Source: Curtobacterium citreum (lineage in GTDB: Bacteria; Actinomycetota; Actinomycetes; Actinomycetales; Microbacteriaceae). Taken from it: a DNA stretch of 64,000 bases. How positions within the stretch are numbered: position 1 is the first letter of the stretch; each line of letters opens with the position of its first letter. The notes below the pieces were generated by a model that saw only the letters and a program-made list of their open reading frames with translations, ran no database searches and had not been told where the DNA came from. The position numbers were made by a program, and so were the translations under genes. The stretch is from assembly GCF_006715175.1 (NCBI RefSeq), contig NZ_VFMQ01000001.1, positions 186,001 to 250,000 on the forward strand. Direction: 5' to 3'. Positions 17,857 to 27,900 of the stretch are shown one piece after another.

Positions 17857-19359
17857 TCACCGGGCACGCCTGACGAGAAGCTCGGGGTGCGTCAGCACTT
17901 CGAGGAGCGCCAGCCATGCGAGGTCGGTGATCCGTGGGTCGAGTGCGCCGGTGTGGGCGGCGAGGAGCGCCCTCGTGCGCGGAGTTGGTGTCTTGTCCAT
18001 GCCGTGTTGGCTGTTGCGCAGGGCGGTCAGCCACTCGCGGGCTGCGGTTGCGAGTGGTACGGCGACGTCGATGCCGTTCTTGTCCGGCAGGAGGATCTCG
18101 CCGTCGCGGAGGCGTGACGGGATGAAGAAGCCATCCTGGACGCCGCGGAGGGCGCTGACAGCAGCCCTTGCCCGCGGCAGGAGCACGGGCTGCGCTTCCT
18201 CGGGGATGTGCTCCTCGAGATCTGCGACGACATCTTCCATCGCAGAGAGCGTCGTGGCTCGTTCCCGCGTGAGTTTCCGGTTGAGGCCAGGGAGTGAGTC
18301 GAGAGCGTGGAACAGCGCGAGCCTGCGTGCGTGGCCGTCTCGGGAAGAGCCGATCACTTGGACGGAGCGACAGAGTTGTTCGAAGGTGAGTAGCCGCTCG
18401 ACGGCGGAGGGCGGGTGGTACTGCCCGTCGACGACGTAATTCGCAGGCTGGGTCAGGTGAGAGAAGACCAAGTCCAACCGCTCCACCCACCAACGAAGCG
18501 CTGCTCGGAACGCAGGCGCCTGGATGCCCCATGCTTCCGCGAGCGGCTCGACTTGGGCGGACCGTTCCGAGAGGGCGAGGGGGTCGAGGTCGAGTAGTGG
18601 GCGCGGTTCGACCGCCTTGCCGTAGGTGAAGACGAGCACGCCGCCGAGCCTCGGCGCGGTGGTGGCCCAGACGTGGGGGCTGAGGCTGGTCACGAGTGGC
18701 TCGAGGTACGCGCCGAGTCCGACGTTGATGTCCTCCATCAGCTTGAGCGAGGACGAGAACGTGTCTCCTTCGGCAGTCGGCTCCGGTGGGCGTTCACCGA
18801 CATGAAGCATCGCTCGGGCAACGCCGTAGCGACGGCCGAGACGCTCGGTTGACTCGACGAGATACATGGCCGCGTCAGGAAAGACGCTCTCGCGGAGACC
18901 CGCTGTTGCACCGGCGAGCACGGCGGGGAGGTCCTTCGCCGCCTCCGTCCCGACGACGAGCGCGCGGAACCCAGCGAGGGCCTGCACCAGTTCCGTCGGA
19001 TGCTCCTGCAGCAGGGTCTGCTGCATACGGACAGCGCGCTCCCAGGAGCCTGGTGCCGGTCCGATGGGGTCGTACATCGAGAGCCGATCCACAACCCGCT
19101 GGTAGCCACGCTCATCGGATGGGTCAGTGTCGAGCCCAAGACGCGACCACCGAACGAGGTTCGGCTTAGCGCCAGCGACACTCTCCAGGTTCCGGCCGAC
19201 GAAGCTCTCGCCCGTTGACACGAGGTCCCAGCCGACGAACGCACCCATGTCTTGGGGTGCTCCACCGAGAAACCAACGAGCGACGTGAATCGGGACTGGT
19301 TCGGTGACAAGCCGTTGCAGGTCCGAACCGAACCCTAGGCCCTCTGCTGGCGACGTCAT
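17857..19359 (-). CDS. Hypothetical 500-residue protein, possible HEPN-like C-terminus
   Basis: 500 residues from the ATG at 19359, with GGAGG about 13 nt upstream. No family is recognised. Composition is soluble and largely alpha-helical. A 26-residue N-terminal extension is possible but Arg/Ser-rich. Near the C-terminus WLTALRNSQHG resembles the R-N-x-x-H motif of HEPN RNases, common effectors in defence proteins; this is a single-motif resemblance. It sits between Gabija and dnaB, transcribed towards gajB, and belongs to the accessory island by position. Frame, length and absence of stops support a real gene; function is unknown. Confidence 0.65.
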   Translation of the reverse strand: MTSPAEGLGFGSDLQRLVTEPVPIHVARWFLGGAPQDMGAFVGWDLVSTGESFVGRNLESVAGAKPNLVRWSRLGLDTDPSDERGYQRVVDRLSMYDPIGPAPGSWERAVRMQQTLLQEHPTELVQALAGFRALVVGTEAAKDLPAVLAGATAGLRESVFPDAAMYLVESTERLGRRYGVARAMLHVGERPPEPTAEGDTFSSSLKLMEDINVGLGAYLEPLVTSLSPHVWATTAPRLGGVLVFTYGKAVEPRPLLDLDPLALSERSAQVEPLAEAWGIQAPAFRAALRWWVERLDLVFSHLTQPANYVVDGQYHPPSAVERLLTFEQLCRSVQVIGSSRDGHARRLALFHALDSLPGLNRKLTRERATTLSAMEDVVADLEEHIPEEAQPVLLPRARAAVSALRGVQDGFFIPSRLRDGEILLPDKNGIDVAVPLATAAREWLTALRNSQHGMDKTPTPRTRALLAAHTGALDPRITDLAWLALLEVLTHPELLVRRAR

Positions 19360-19590
19360 CCTGATGCCTCGCCTCCGCTCGCAGATCCGGGAACGCGAGC
19401 TTGTGACGCGTCGAGCCGCTCCCGTGGGACTTGGCACAAGTGCCCTGTTGGTGACATCTTGCCGCGGAAAACGCCAGCTTCCCCGCTGAACCTACAGCGG
19501 CATAGCGAGCGCCACCTAAATCTCGTCACCGACCGACATCCATGCTGAGATTCCGACACCGCCCGTGAGTGCCGGCAACGACAACAACAC

Positions 19591-20955
19591 TCACTGCGGC
19601 ATGTCCACGAACCGAGAGAACATCCCGTGGAACGCCACCGTGATCGTGTCCGTCGGCCCGTTGCGGTGCTTCGCCACGATGAGGTCCGCCTCACCCTGGC
19701 GCGGGTTGTCCTTCTCGTACGCCGACTCGCGGTGCAGCAGGATGACCATGTCGGCGTCCTGCTCGATCGACCCGGACTCACGCAGGTCCGAGATCATCGG
19801 CTTCTTGTCCGCACGCTGCTCGGGACCACGGTTCAGCTGCGACAGTGCGATCACGGGCACGCCGAGCTCCTTCGCCATGAGCTTCAGCGCACGCGAGAAC
19901 TCCGAGACCTCCTGCTGGCGGCTCTCGACCTTCTTGCCCGAGGTCATCAGCTGCAGGTAGTCGATGACGACGAGCTTCAGGTTGTGCTGCTGCTTGAGCC
20001 GGCGGCACTTCGCCCGGATCTCGACGAGGGTCATGTTGGGGGAGTCGTCGATGAAGAACGGGGCGTCGTTGATCCGCCCGCGGGTCTGCGCGATGGTCGT
20101 CCAGTCGCGGGAGTCCACGGTGCCCTTGCGCATGTTCTGCAGCGGCACGCTCGACTCGGCGGAGAGCAGACGCATCGCGATCTCGGCGCGACCCATCTCG
20201 AGCGAGAAGAACGCGGCCGTCTGGTCGTGCTTGAGCGCGGCCGCACGGCACAGGTCGAGCGCGAGCGTCGACTTGCCGAGTGCGGGTCGCGCGGCGACGA
20301 TGATGAGCTGCCCGGGGTGGAAGCCGTTCGTCAGGGCGTCGAGCCCGCTGAACCCCGTCGGGACGCCGGTCATCTGCCCGTCGCGGCCCTTCGCGGCCTC
20401 GATCTCGTCGATCGCCGCGCCGATGGCGTCGGTGAGCGGGACGTAGTCCTCGGTCTGCACGCCGCCGGCGACGTTGTAGACCTCGGCCTGCGCGCTGTTG
20501 ACGAGGTCGGTGACCTCACCCTCGGACGCGTAGCCCATCTGCACGATCCGGGTCCCGGCGTCGACCAGGCGGCGCAGGACGGCCTTCTCGGCGACGATCG
20601 CGGCGTAGTACCCGGCGTTCGCCGCGGTCGGCACCATGCTCGTGACGCTGTGCAGGTACTCGGCGCCGCCGGCTCGGGACAGCAGACCGGTCTTCGTCAG
20701 CTCGTCGGTGACGGCGATGACGTCGGTCGGCTCGCCGTGCGAGTACAGCGACAGGATCGCGTCGAAGATGACCTCGTGCTTCGGGATGTAGAAGTCGACC
20801 CCGCGAGCGGTCTCGATGACGTCGGCGACGGCGTCCTTCGACAGCAGCATGCCGCCGATCGTCGACTGCTCGGCGAGCAGGTCGTGCGGCGGCGTCCGCT
20901 CGATCCCACGGTCGGCCATGTCCTGCGGGGACGGATCGAGGTGCGCGATCGACAC
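19591..20955 (-). CDS. dnaB: Replicative DNA helicase DnaB
   Basis: 454 residues. The hexameric 5'-3' helicase of the replisome. The N-terminal DnaB domain starts at HDLLAEQSTIGGMLL. The RecA-like core carries Walker A ARPALGKS and Walker B LKLVVIDYLQLM, with no intein, unlike mycobacterial dnaB. The GTG at 20955 is preferred because AGGGAG lies 5 nt upstream; a longer N-terminal reading is basic and unlike the family. It follows rpsF-ssb-rpsR-rplI in the usual actinobacterial order but has its own 0.5-kb upstream region with DnaA-box-like sites. Confidence 0.95.
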   Translation of the reverse strand: MSIAHLDPSPQDMADRGIERTPPHDLLAEQSTIGGMLLSKDAVADVIETARGVDFYIPKHEVIFDAILSLYSHGEPTDVIAVTDELTKTGLLSRAGGAEYLHSVTSMVPTAANAGYYAAIVAEKAVLRRLVDAGTRIVQMGYASEGEVTDLVNSAQAEVYNVAGGVQTEDYVPLTDAIGAAIDEIEAAKGRDGQMTGVPTGFSGLDALTNGFHPGQLIIVAARPALGKSTLALDLCRAAALKHDQTAAFFSLEMGRAEIAMRLLSAESSVPLQNMRKGTVDSRDWTTIAQTRGRINDAPFFIDDSPNMTLVEIRAKCRRLKQQHNLKLVVIDYLQLMTSGKKVESRQQEVSEFSRALKLMAKELGVPVIALSQLNRGPEQRADKKPMISDLRESGSIEQDADMVILLHRESAYEKDNPRQGEADLIVAKHRNGPTDTITVAFHGMFSRFVDMPQ

Positions 20956-21499
20956 ACGGACTCCCTGTTGGTCTGCGACGGTTCGGGACGGTGCCCGCCC
21001 CACTGGTTTCCTACCCCGAGCGACCGACATCCCCCGGGATCGCCGAGTCGCTGGGCCAAGCTACGGGGACAGAGTTATCCCCAGCAAACAGCCCTGTGGA
21101 CAACTCTGTGGAAACGGTGGCGAACACGCCGGAAGTTCGTGTGGACAACTGTGGACAGACGTGGGGATAAGTGCGCACCCGAACGCATGTTCGACGGCTT
21201 GACCTGGGATTTCCTGTTCCACACCGTGTGTGGACAAGTGGGGTTCAAGTACACGTTGAAGGTTGCTCTGCACCCCGCTTCGGGTGTGCAGAACGACTTG
21301 ACAACGGGCCACCTGTGGGCAGCGTTCTCGGGCTGCTCCCAGCATCCGCAGCAGCGCCTGAACGGTAACCCGTCAGCCCAGCGCGAGCCACGGGACGGAC
21401 GCACCGCGCGCCTCCAGGCCGGAACGCCGGAAGCGGGACCCCGGAACCCGGAAGCCAGCCAGCCGAACCGACGACCGACGCGACCCGGAGCAGACACGA
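20956..21499. promoter_or_regulatory. dnaB upstream region with DnaA-box-like cluster
   Basis: No gene. On the two strands I see TTATCCCCA (21075-21083), TGTGGACAA (21095-21103, 21140-21148, 21229-21237), TGTGGACAG (21150-21158) and TGGGGATAA (21162-21170). These are one- or two-mismatch forms of the DnaA box TTATCCACA. They sit just upstream of dnaB, so DnaA may regulate dnaB or be titrated here. DnaA binding is an inference. Confidence 0.5.
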
Positions 21500-21535
21500 C
21501 GAAGGGCGGGCCCCCTCACGGGGACCCGCCCTTCG
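21500..21535 (-). terminator. Terminator after rplI
   Basis: A GC-rich inverted repeat (CGAAGGGCGGG and CCCGCCCTTCG arms around a short loop) lies 16 nt downstream of the rplI stop. It separates the ribosomal-protein/ssb operon from dnaB. Confidence 0.75.
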
Positions 21536-21551
21536 ACGGTTGGTGCGTGCC

Positions 21552-22004
21552 TTACTTGGCGGCGACGACCTGCAGGGAGATCACCGCGGTGATGTCCTCG
21601 CGCAGACGCACGGTGGCCTCGTGGTCACCGACGGTCTTGATGGTCGCGGGGACCTCGACCTTGCGCTTGTCCAGCGAACCGACGCCCTGCGCCTGCACGG
21701 CGTCAGCGACGTCCGCGGGACGCACGGAGCCGAACAGACGACCGTCCTTTCCGGCCTTGACGGTCAGCTTGATGGTCGCGTTCTCGAGCTTCATCTTGAG
21801 GTCCTGGGCCTCTTCGATGGTGGCGAGCTCGCGAGCGGCACGCGCGGCACGGATCGACTCGACCTGCTTCTGGCCGCCCTTGGACCACGCGACGGCGAAG
21901 CCCTGGGGGATGAGGTAGTTGCGGGCGTAGCCGTTCTTGACGTCGACGACGTCACCGGCGGAACCGAGGCCGGAGACCTCGTGGGTGAGGATGAGCTTCG
22001 ACAT
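21552..22004 (-). CDS. rplI: Ribosomal protein bL9
   Basis: 150 residues, the usual length. The N-terminal domain motif is [19 protein letters not shown], followed by the long connecting helix and C-terminal 23S rRNA-binding domain. Last gene of rpsF-ssb-rpsR-rplI, 14 nt after rpsR, followed by a hairpin terminator. Confidence 0.97.
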   Translation of the reverse strand: MSKLILTHEVSGLGSAGDVVDVKNGYARNYLIPQGFAVAWSKGGQKQVESIRAARAARELATIEEAQDLKMKLENATIKLTVKAGKDGRLFGSVRPADVADAVQAQGVGSLDKRKVEVPATIKTVGDHEATVRLREDITAVISLQVVAAK

Positions 22005-22018
22005 GTGAAGTCCTCCGA

Positions 22019-22276
22019 TCAGCGGCCGGAGCCGGCGTAGGGGAGGAGCGCCATCTCACGGGCGTTCTTCACGGCACGGGCGATGAGGCGCTGCTCCTGG
22101 ACGGAGACGCCGGTGATGCGACGGGCGCGGATCTTGCCACGCTCCGAGATGAACTTGCGCAGGGTCGCGACGTCCTTGTAGTCGATGACGCCGACCTTGA
22201 TCGACTTCGCGGGAGCGGCGTTCTTGCCACCCTTGCCGCGAGGCTTCCGGCGGTCGCCGGTGCTCTTTCCAGCCAT
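22019..22276 (-). CDS. rpsR: Ribosomal protein bS18
   Basis: 85 residues. Small-subunit protein that contacts S6 and 16S rRNA. The conserved stretch [18 protein letters not shown] and the RRITGV motif are present after a basic N-terminal tail. Lies between ssb and rplI on the same strand. Confidence 0.97.
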   Translation of the reverse strand: MAGKSTGDRRKPRGKGGKNAAPAKSIKVGVIDYKDVATLRKFISERGKIRARRITGVSVQEQRLIARAVKNAREMALLPYAGSGR

Positions 22277-22326
22277 TGTGATTCCTTAGAGAAGAAGAAG
22301 TTGTGTGTCCGTCAGACCGCTGAGGA

Positions 22327-22899
22327 TCAGAACGGGGTCTCGTCGTCGTACGAGCCACCGGGGGTGCTCCACACGTCGTTCGACTGTGCGTTGCCACCCT
22401 GCTGACCGCCCTGGGGCGACCACGGTGCGTCCGACTGACCGCCGCCGTTGTTGTTGCCGTTCCAGCCGCCGCCGTTGCCGCCCTGGCCGCCGGCGTTTCC
22501 GCCCCCGACCTGGCCACGACCGCCGCCGGAACCACCCGCAGCGCGGGTGACCTGTGCGGTCGCGTAGCGGAGCGACGGGCCGATCTCGTCGACCTCGAGC
22601 TCGATGCTCGTGCGCTGCTGGCCCTCACGGTCCTGGTAGGAGCGCTGACGGAGACGGCCCTGCGCCATGACGCGCATGCCCTTCGTCAGCGAGCCCGCCA
22701 CGTGCTCGGCGAACTCGCGCCACACGCTCGCACGGAGGAACAGCGCGTCGCCGTCCTTCCACTCGTTCGCCTGACGGTCGAACGTGCGAGGGGTGGATGC
22801 GATGGTGAAGTTCGCCACCGCGAGCCCGTTCTGCGTGTAGCGCAGCTCGGGATCCGCGGTGAGGTTGCCCACCACCGTGATGACGGTTTCGCCGGCCAT
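22327..22899 (-). CDS. ssb: Single-stranded DNA-binding protein
   Basis: 190 residues. OB-fold at the N-terminus ([35 protein letters not shown]). A long Gly/Asn/Gln-rich linker follows (about residues 115-175), then the acidic tip YDDETPF, which binds partner replication and repair proteins. Begins 3 nt after rpsF, so co-expressed with ribosomal proteins S6 and S18 as in most bacteria. Confidence 0.96.
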   Translation of the reverse strand: MAGETVITVVGNLTADPELRYTQNGLAVANFTIASTPRTFDRQANEWKDGDALFLRASVWREFAEHVAGSLTKGMRVMAQGRLRQRSYQDREGQQRTSIELEVDEIGPSLRYATAQVTRAAGGSGGGRGQVGGGNAGGQGGNGGGWNGNNNGGGQSDAPWSPQGGQQGGNAQSNDVWSTPGGSYDDETPF

Positions 22900-22902
22900 G
22901 AC

Positions 22903-23274
22903 TTACTCGGCGCTCGCGGTCGCGTTGGCGGCCTTGCGGGCCGCGCGGGCCTCGTCGCGCTGCTTCTGCGCGGCGACCTGGGCGATCGCCTCTTCGGCGC
23001 GGAGGACCTTCGTGCGGAGCACGGCCTCGGAGAGGCCGAGCTGACGGTCGAGCTCCTTGGCGGCCTCGGGGGTCGAGGTGAAGTCGACGACGGCGTAGAT
23101 GCCCTCGGACTTCTTCGCGATCTCGTAGGCCAGGCGACGACGGCCCCAGACGTCCACGTTGTCGACGGAGCCACCGTCGTTGCGGATGACCGCGAGGAAC
23201 TTGTCCAGGCTGGGAGCGACGGTGCGCTCGTCGATCTCGGGGTCGAGGATCGCCATCAGTTCGTACTGGTGCAT
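22903..23274 (-). CDS. rpsF: Ribosomal protein bS6
   Basis: 123 residues. Begins [18 protein letters not shown], the S6 signature, with [20 protein letters not shown] in the core and an Ala-rich basic C-terminal tail. First gene of the four-gene operon; a GGAGGTGGG ribosome site precedes the ATG. Confidence 0.97.
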   Translation of the reverse strand: MHQYELMAILDPEIDERTVAPSLDKFLAVIRNDGGSVDNVDVWGRRRLAYEIAKKSEGIYAVVDFTSTPEAAKELDRQLGLSEAVLRTKVLRAEEAIAQVAAQKQRDEARAARKAANATASAE

Positions 23275-23432
23275 GCGGAACCCACCTCCTTTGGTCTCGG
23301 CGGCTCCGGGCGGTTCCCGGAGCAGGAGGGTTGATGCATGTGTCCGGACACGCAGGAGCGCACGGACAACCCCACAAGCCTAGCCCACGGCCTGGAGGCG
23401 CGCCACCGGCTGTGCAGAACTGCTCGCCCCCG

Positions 23433-24869
23433 TCAGGCGGTCGCGTCGCGGTCGGCCCACCAGGCGCGCAGGCGCGCCTCCGCCTCGTCCGAGCCGAGGG
23501 GCCCCTCGTCCATCCGGAGCTCGAGCAGGTACCGGTAGGCCTCGCCCACCGCACGCCCGGGTCGGATGTCGAGGATCCGCATGATGTCGTCGCCCGTCAG
23601 GTCCGGACGGATGGAGTCGAGCTCCTCTTGTTCGGCCAGCGCCGCGATGCGCTGCTCGAGGTCGTCGTACGCGAACCCGAGCCGGTCGGCCTTCCGCCGG
23701 TTCCGGGTGGTGACGTCCGAGCGGGTGAGTTCGTGCAGCCGTTCCAGGAGCGGACCGGCGTCGCGGACGTACCGCCGCACGGCCGAGTCGGTCCACGCAC
23801 CCTCGGTGTAGCCGAAGAACCGCAGGTGCAGCTCGACCAGGCGCGCGACGGCAGCGATGGTGTCGTTGTCGAAGCGCAGCGCCCGGAGCCGCTTCTTCAC
23901 GAGCTTCGAGCCGACCAGGTCGTGGTGGTGGAAGCTCACGGCGCCGCCGGGTTCGAGCTTCCGGGTCGCGGGCTTGCCGATGTCGTGCAGGAGCGCCGCG
24001 AGCCGGAGCACGGTGTCCGGGGCCTCACCGGCGTGCCGCTCGGCCTCGTACCCGATCGCCTGGGTCAGGACCGTCAACGAGTGCTCGTAGACGTCCTTGT
24101 GGTGGTGGTGCTCGTCGATCTCCAGGCGCATCGCCGGCAGCTCGGGCAGGAACCGCTCGGCCAGCCCGGTGTCGACGAGCAGCCGGATGCCCGGAACCGG
24201 GTCGGCGGTGTCCAGGAGCTTCACGAGCTCGTCCCGCACGCGTTCGGCGGAGACGATCTCGATCGAGTCGGCCAGGTCGGTCATCGCCTGCCGGACCTCG
24301 TCCGACACGGTGAAGCCGAGCTGCGCCGTGAACCGTGCCGCCCGCATCATCCGCAGCGGGTCGTCACGGAACGACACCTCCGCCGTCTGCGGGGTGTGCA
24401 GCCGCTCGGCGAGCAGGTCCTCGACCCCGCCGTGCACGTCGACGAGCTCGCGCTGGGGGAGTCGGAGCGCCATCGCGTTGACGGTGAAGTCGCGGCGGAG
24501 CAGGTCGTCCTCGATGGTGTCGCCGAACGCCACCTCGGGCTTGCGGGTCTCGCCGTCGTAGACGTCGCTGCGGTAGGTCGTGATCTCGACCTGTTCGCCC
24601 CGGATCCGGGCGGCGATCGTGCCGAACTGGCGTCCGACGTCCCACGTGGCGCTCGCGATCGGCTCCACGATGCGGAGCGTCTCGTCCGGGGTGGCATCGG
24701 TGGTGAAGTCGAGGTCGGTCACCGGACGCCCCAGGAACGCGTCCCGGACGGGCCCCCCGACCAGCGCGAGTTCGTGCCCGGCCTCGGCGAAGGCGTGCGC
24801 GAGGACGGCGACGGGCTCGGTGGCGGCGAGTGCGTCGAGACGTTCGACGGCCTGGGCGACGGAGTGCAT
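23433..24869 (-). CDS. cca: CCA-adding tRNA nucleotidyltransferase
   Basis: 478 residues. Adds or repairs the 3' CCA of tRNAs. The polymerase-beta nucleotidyltransferase head has LVGGPVRDAFLG and the metal-binding pair TDLDF. RRDFTVNAMAL is the next family motif, and an HD domain (AALLHDIGKPATRK) follows in the C-terminal half. The ATG at 24869 begins the family-like sequence; ATG 24881 has its GGAGG too close. In actinobacteria this gene is divergent from the DUF6049/murJ locus, as here. One of the two tRNAs in this window (Ala) lacks an encoded CCA and needs this enzyme. Confidence 0.93.
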   Translation of the reverse strand: MHSVAQAVERLDALAATEPVAVLAHAFAEAGHELALVGGPVRDAFLGRPVTDLDFTTDATPDETLRIVEPIASATWDVGRQFGTIAARIRGEQVEITTYRSDVYDGETRKPEVAFGDTIEDDLLRRDFTVNAMALRLPQRELVDVHGGVEDLLAERLHTPQTAEVSFRDDPLRMMRAARFTAQLGFTVSDEVRQAMTDLADSIEIVSAERVRDELVKLLDTADPVPGIRLLVDTGLAERFLPELPAMRLEIDEHHHHKDVYEHSLTVLTQAIGYEAERHAGEAPDTVLRLAALLHDIGKPATRKLEPGGAVSFHHHDLVGSKLVKKRLRALRFDNDTIAAVARLVELHLRFFGYTEGAWTDSAVRRYVRDAGPLLERLHELTRSDVTTRNRRKADRLGFAYDDLEQRIAALAEQEELDSIRPDLTGDDIMRILDIRPGRAVGEAYRYLLELRMDEGPLGSDEAEARLRAWWADRDATA

Positions 24870-24993
24870 GACGGTCCTCATCCTCCCAGATGCGTGCTCG
24901 CGAGTTCTGCACAACCCCGGTGCGCACGGGATCGTCATGGCTCAGCCCTCGTACACTCGTGCTCGGCCGGAACCGACCCCCTGGTCCTCCTGT

Positions 24994-27900
24994 ATGCACA
25001 TCCTCCGCTCCACGCTCGCCGCCGCCGCGACGGCCCTCGTCGCCGTCGGCCTCGTCGTCACGCCTCTCGCGACCGACGGTGCAGGGGCGGCCACCGCCCA
25101 GCCCGTCACGACCCGGACGGCCCACCCGGCCGCCGCCGACGCCGGGAAGACCACCGTCAGCGTCTCGCCCGCGAACCGCGGGATCGTCCAGCGCGACCAG
25201 GACCTGCAGCTCACGGTGACCGTCACGAACGACACCGACACCGAGGTCCCCGCGGGCACCGCCGAGCTCGACATCTTCCGGTCGGTGAGCACGCGGGACG
25301 TCCTGTCCGACTGGCTCGCCGACACCACCACGACCGGTTACCTCGGCGCCCCGATGGACTCGGTGGACGTCCCGGCCGTCCCGGCGCACCGATCCGTGAC
25401 GCAGACGGTGACGATCGTCCCCGGCAACGTCGGCCTCGGCGGGTACACCTCGTTCGGCGCCCGACGCATCGCCGCGGACTACACCGCGGGCAGCACCTCG
25501 GCCGTCGCCCGCTCCGCGATCACCTGGTACCCGGACTTCGAGCAGACGCCGGTCGGTGTCTCCGTCGCGCTGCCCGTCACGGTCCCGCGGACGACCGACG
25601 GGGTCCTCACCGCGAGCGAACTGGCCGCCGCGACCGCCGTCGACGGCACGCTCACCCAGCAGCTCGACGCCGCCCAGGACCACAACGTCACCCTCGCGGT
25701 CGACCCGCGGATCATCGCGTCGATCCGGCTCCTCGGCGAGAACGCGCCGACGTCGGCCGCGACCTGGCTCCAGCGCCTCGAGTCCCTGCGCAACGAGAAG
25801 TTCGCCCTCGCCTACGCGGACGCCGACGTCAGCGGCCTGCGCCAGGCGGGCGCCGACGGGACCCCGGGTGTGGTCTCCCTCGACCAAGAGGTCGAGGATG
25901 AGAACTTCCCCGGCGCCGTCACCGCGAGCCCGACCCCCACGGCCACCGACGGTGCCACGCTCGACACCACGCCCGGTGCCACCTCGCCGAACACCCCGAC
26001 CCCGACACCGACGGACACCGTGACCCCGGGCACCGAGCCGACCGGTACGGCCACCGACGGCGCCGCCGGTACGCCGACGCTCCCCACGACCCGGTCGCTC
26101 CTCGACTTCCCGTGGTCGATGTCCGGCATGTCCTGGCCGGTCGAGGGCACCGTCGCCCAGGACGATCTCGCGGCCCTCGCGGCCTCGGGCACCGAGATGA
26201 CGATCGTGTCGAGCGGCAACACCTCAGCCGGCGCGGACACCACCATCGCCGCCTCCGAGCGGATCGGCGACCAGCACGTGCTCGTCGCCGACCAGGGCGC
26301 GTCCGCCCTGCTGCGCGACGCCGCGACGGCGAAGGACGAGCAGACCTGGTCGACCGACATGGCCGAGCTGACCGCCACCCTGGCGACCGCCGCCCGGTCC
26401 GGCACCGCGACGAGTCCGGTCCTCCTGACGCTCGGTCGCGAGTGGCCGACCGACTCCGACCGGCTCTCCCGCGCGCTCGACGCCCTCGAGAGCACCGCGT
26501 GGGTGTCGCCGTCCGACCTCTCCAGCGCTGCCGCGGCCTCCGCCGGGTCGCTGACCCTGGCGTCCTCGTCCGCCGGCGACGACCGCGTCGACCAGCTGCG
26601 CCGACTCGTGGACGGTGAGCGCGAGGTGTCGTCGTTCTCCACAGCACTCGACGCACCCGCGGACATCACAGCCCCCGCGCGCCTGTCGCTGCTCGCGCTG
26701 TCCTCGAACGCGTGGCGCGGTGACACCGGGGACCTCACCGTCGCGATCGACCGGCAGCTGAGCCGCTGGACGAAGCAGACCTCGGCCGTCAGCATCCCGA
26801 ACTCCAGCTCGCTGACGCTCCTCGGCGACCGCTCCTCGCTCCCGATCTCGGTGCGCAACCGATCCGACTACCCGGTGACCGTGCGGCTGAGCGTCCAGCC
26901 GTCGAGCTCGGCGCTCCGCGTCGTGAAGAACGACATCGAGGTCAAGGTCCAGGCGCAGTCCTCGACCCGGACCACCGTCCCCGTGCAGTCCGTGGCGAAC
27001 GGCAAGGTCTCGCTGACCATGTCGCTGCAGAGCCCCACGGGCGTGACGATCTCCGAGCCGTCCACGGTCGAGCTCAACGTCCAGGCGCAGTGGGAGACGG
27101 TCATCACGGCCGTCGCCGCCGTCGGTCTCGTCGGCATCTTCGGCTTCGGCATCTTCCGCAGCATCCGCAAGCGGATCCGTCGCCGGAACGGCGAGGTCGA
27201 CGACGAGGAGGACGACCCGAACCGCCCGCTCGCGGTCCAGCCGGCAGCGCCCGGTGCGCCGGGCCGGCCTGGAGGCACGTCAGCCGCCGCGCAGGCGGCC
27301 GCGGCCCCCGCCGTGGTCGGGTCCACCACGTCGCTGCGCGACCCCCTGCCGGAGCCGGAGGCACCCACCGGGGTCGACCCGCGCCTCCAGGCCGACGCGT
27401 CGCACCGATCCGCCGCGCCCACCGAACCCGAGGAGCCGACCATCAGCACCCAGCAGCAGCCCGTCGTCGACGCGGAGCCCGGCGCCGAGCGCAGTCTCGG
27501 CCGGGCGAGCGCGATGCTCGCGGCGGGCACGATGCTGTCCCGGGTCCTCGGCTTCGCGAAGACCTTCGTGCTCGCGTTCGCGATCGGCCAGGCCAACTCG
27601 CCGGGAGCCGACGCGTTCGCCCTGGCGAACCAGCTGCCGAACAACATCTACGCGCTCATCGCGGGTGGTCTGCTGTCCGCCGTGCTCATCCCGCAGATCG
27701 TCCGCTCGATGCAGCAGAGCTCGGACGGCGGCACCGCCTACGTGAACAAGATCGTGACGCTCGGCACCACGGTCTTCGTCGTGATCACCGTGCTCGCGAC
27801 CCTGCTCGCGCCGCTGCTCGTCTGGGTCTACAGCCAGCAGTCCTCGGACGAGGGCAAGGGCTTCACGGCCGCGCAGACCGACCTCGCGGTGGCCTTCGCC

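Noticed and set aside
17249-18439. 396-residue plus-strand frame between gajB and the 500-residue gene.
   Set aside because: Mostly antisense to the better-formed leftward gene; Ser/Arg-rich with no recognisable features.
23331-25901. Very long open frame on the plus strand across rpsF upstream, cca and the DUF6049 start.
   Set aside because: It is antisense to the CCA-adding enzyme and out of frame with DUF6049; composition (Arg/Val/Asp-rich) is that of a high-GC shadow.
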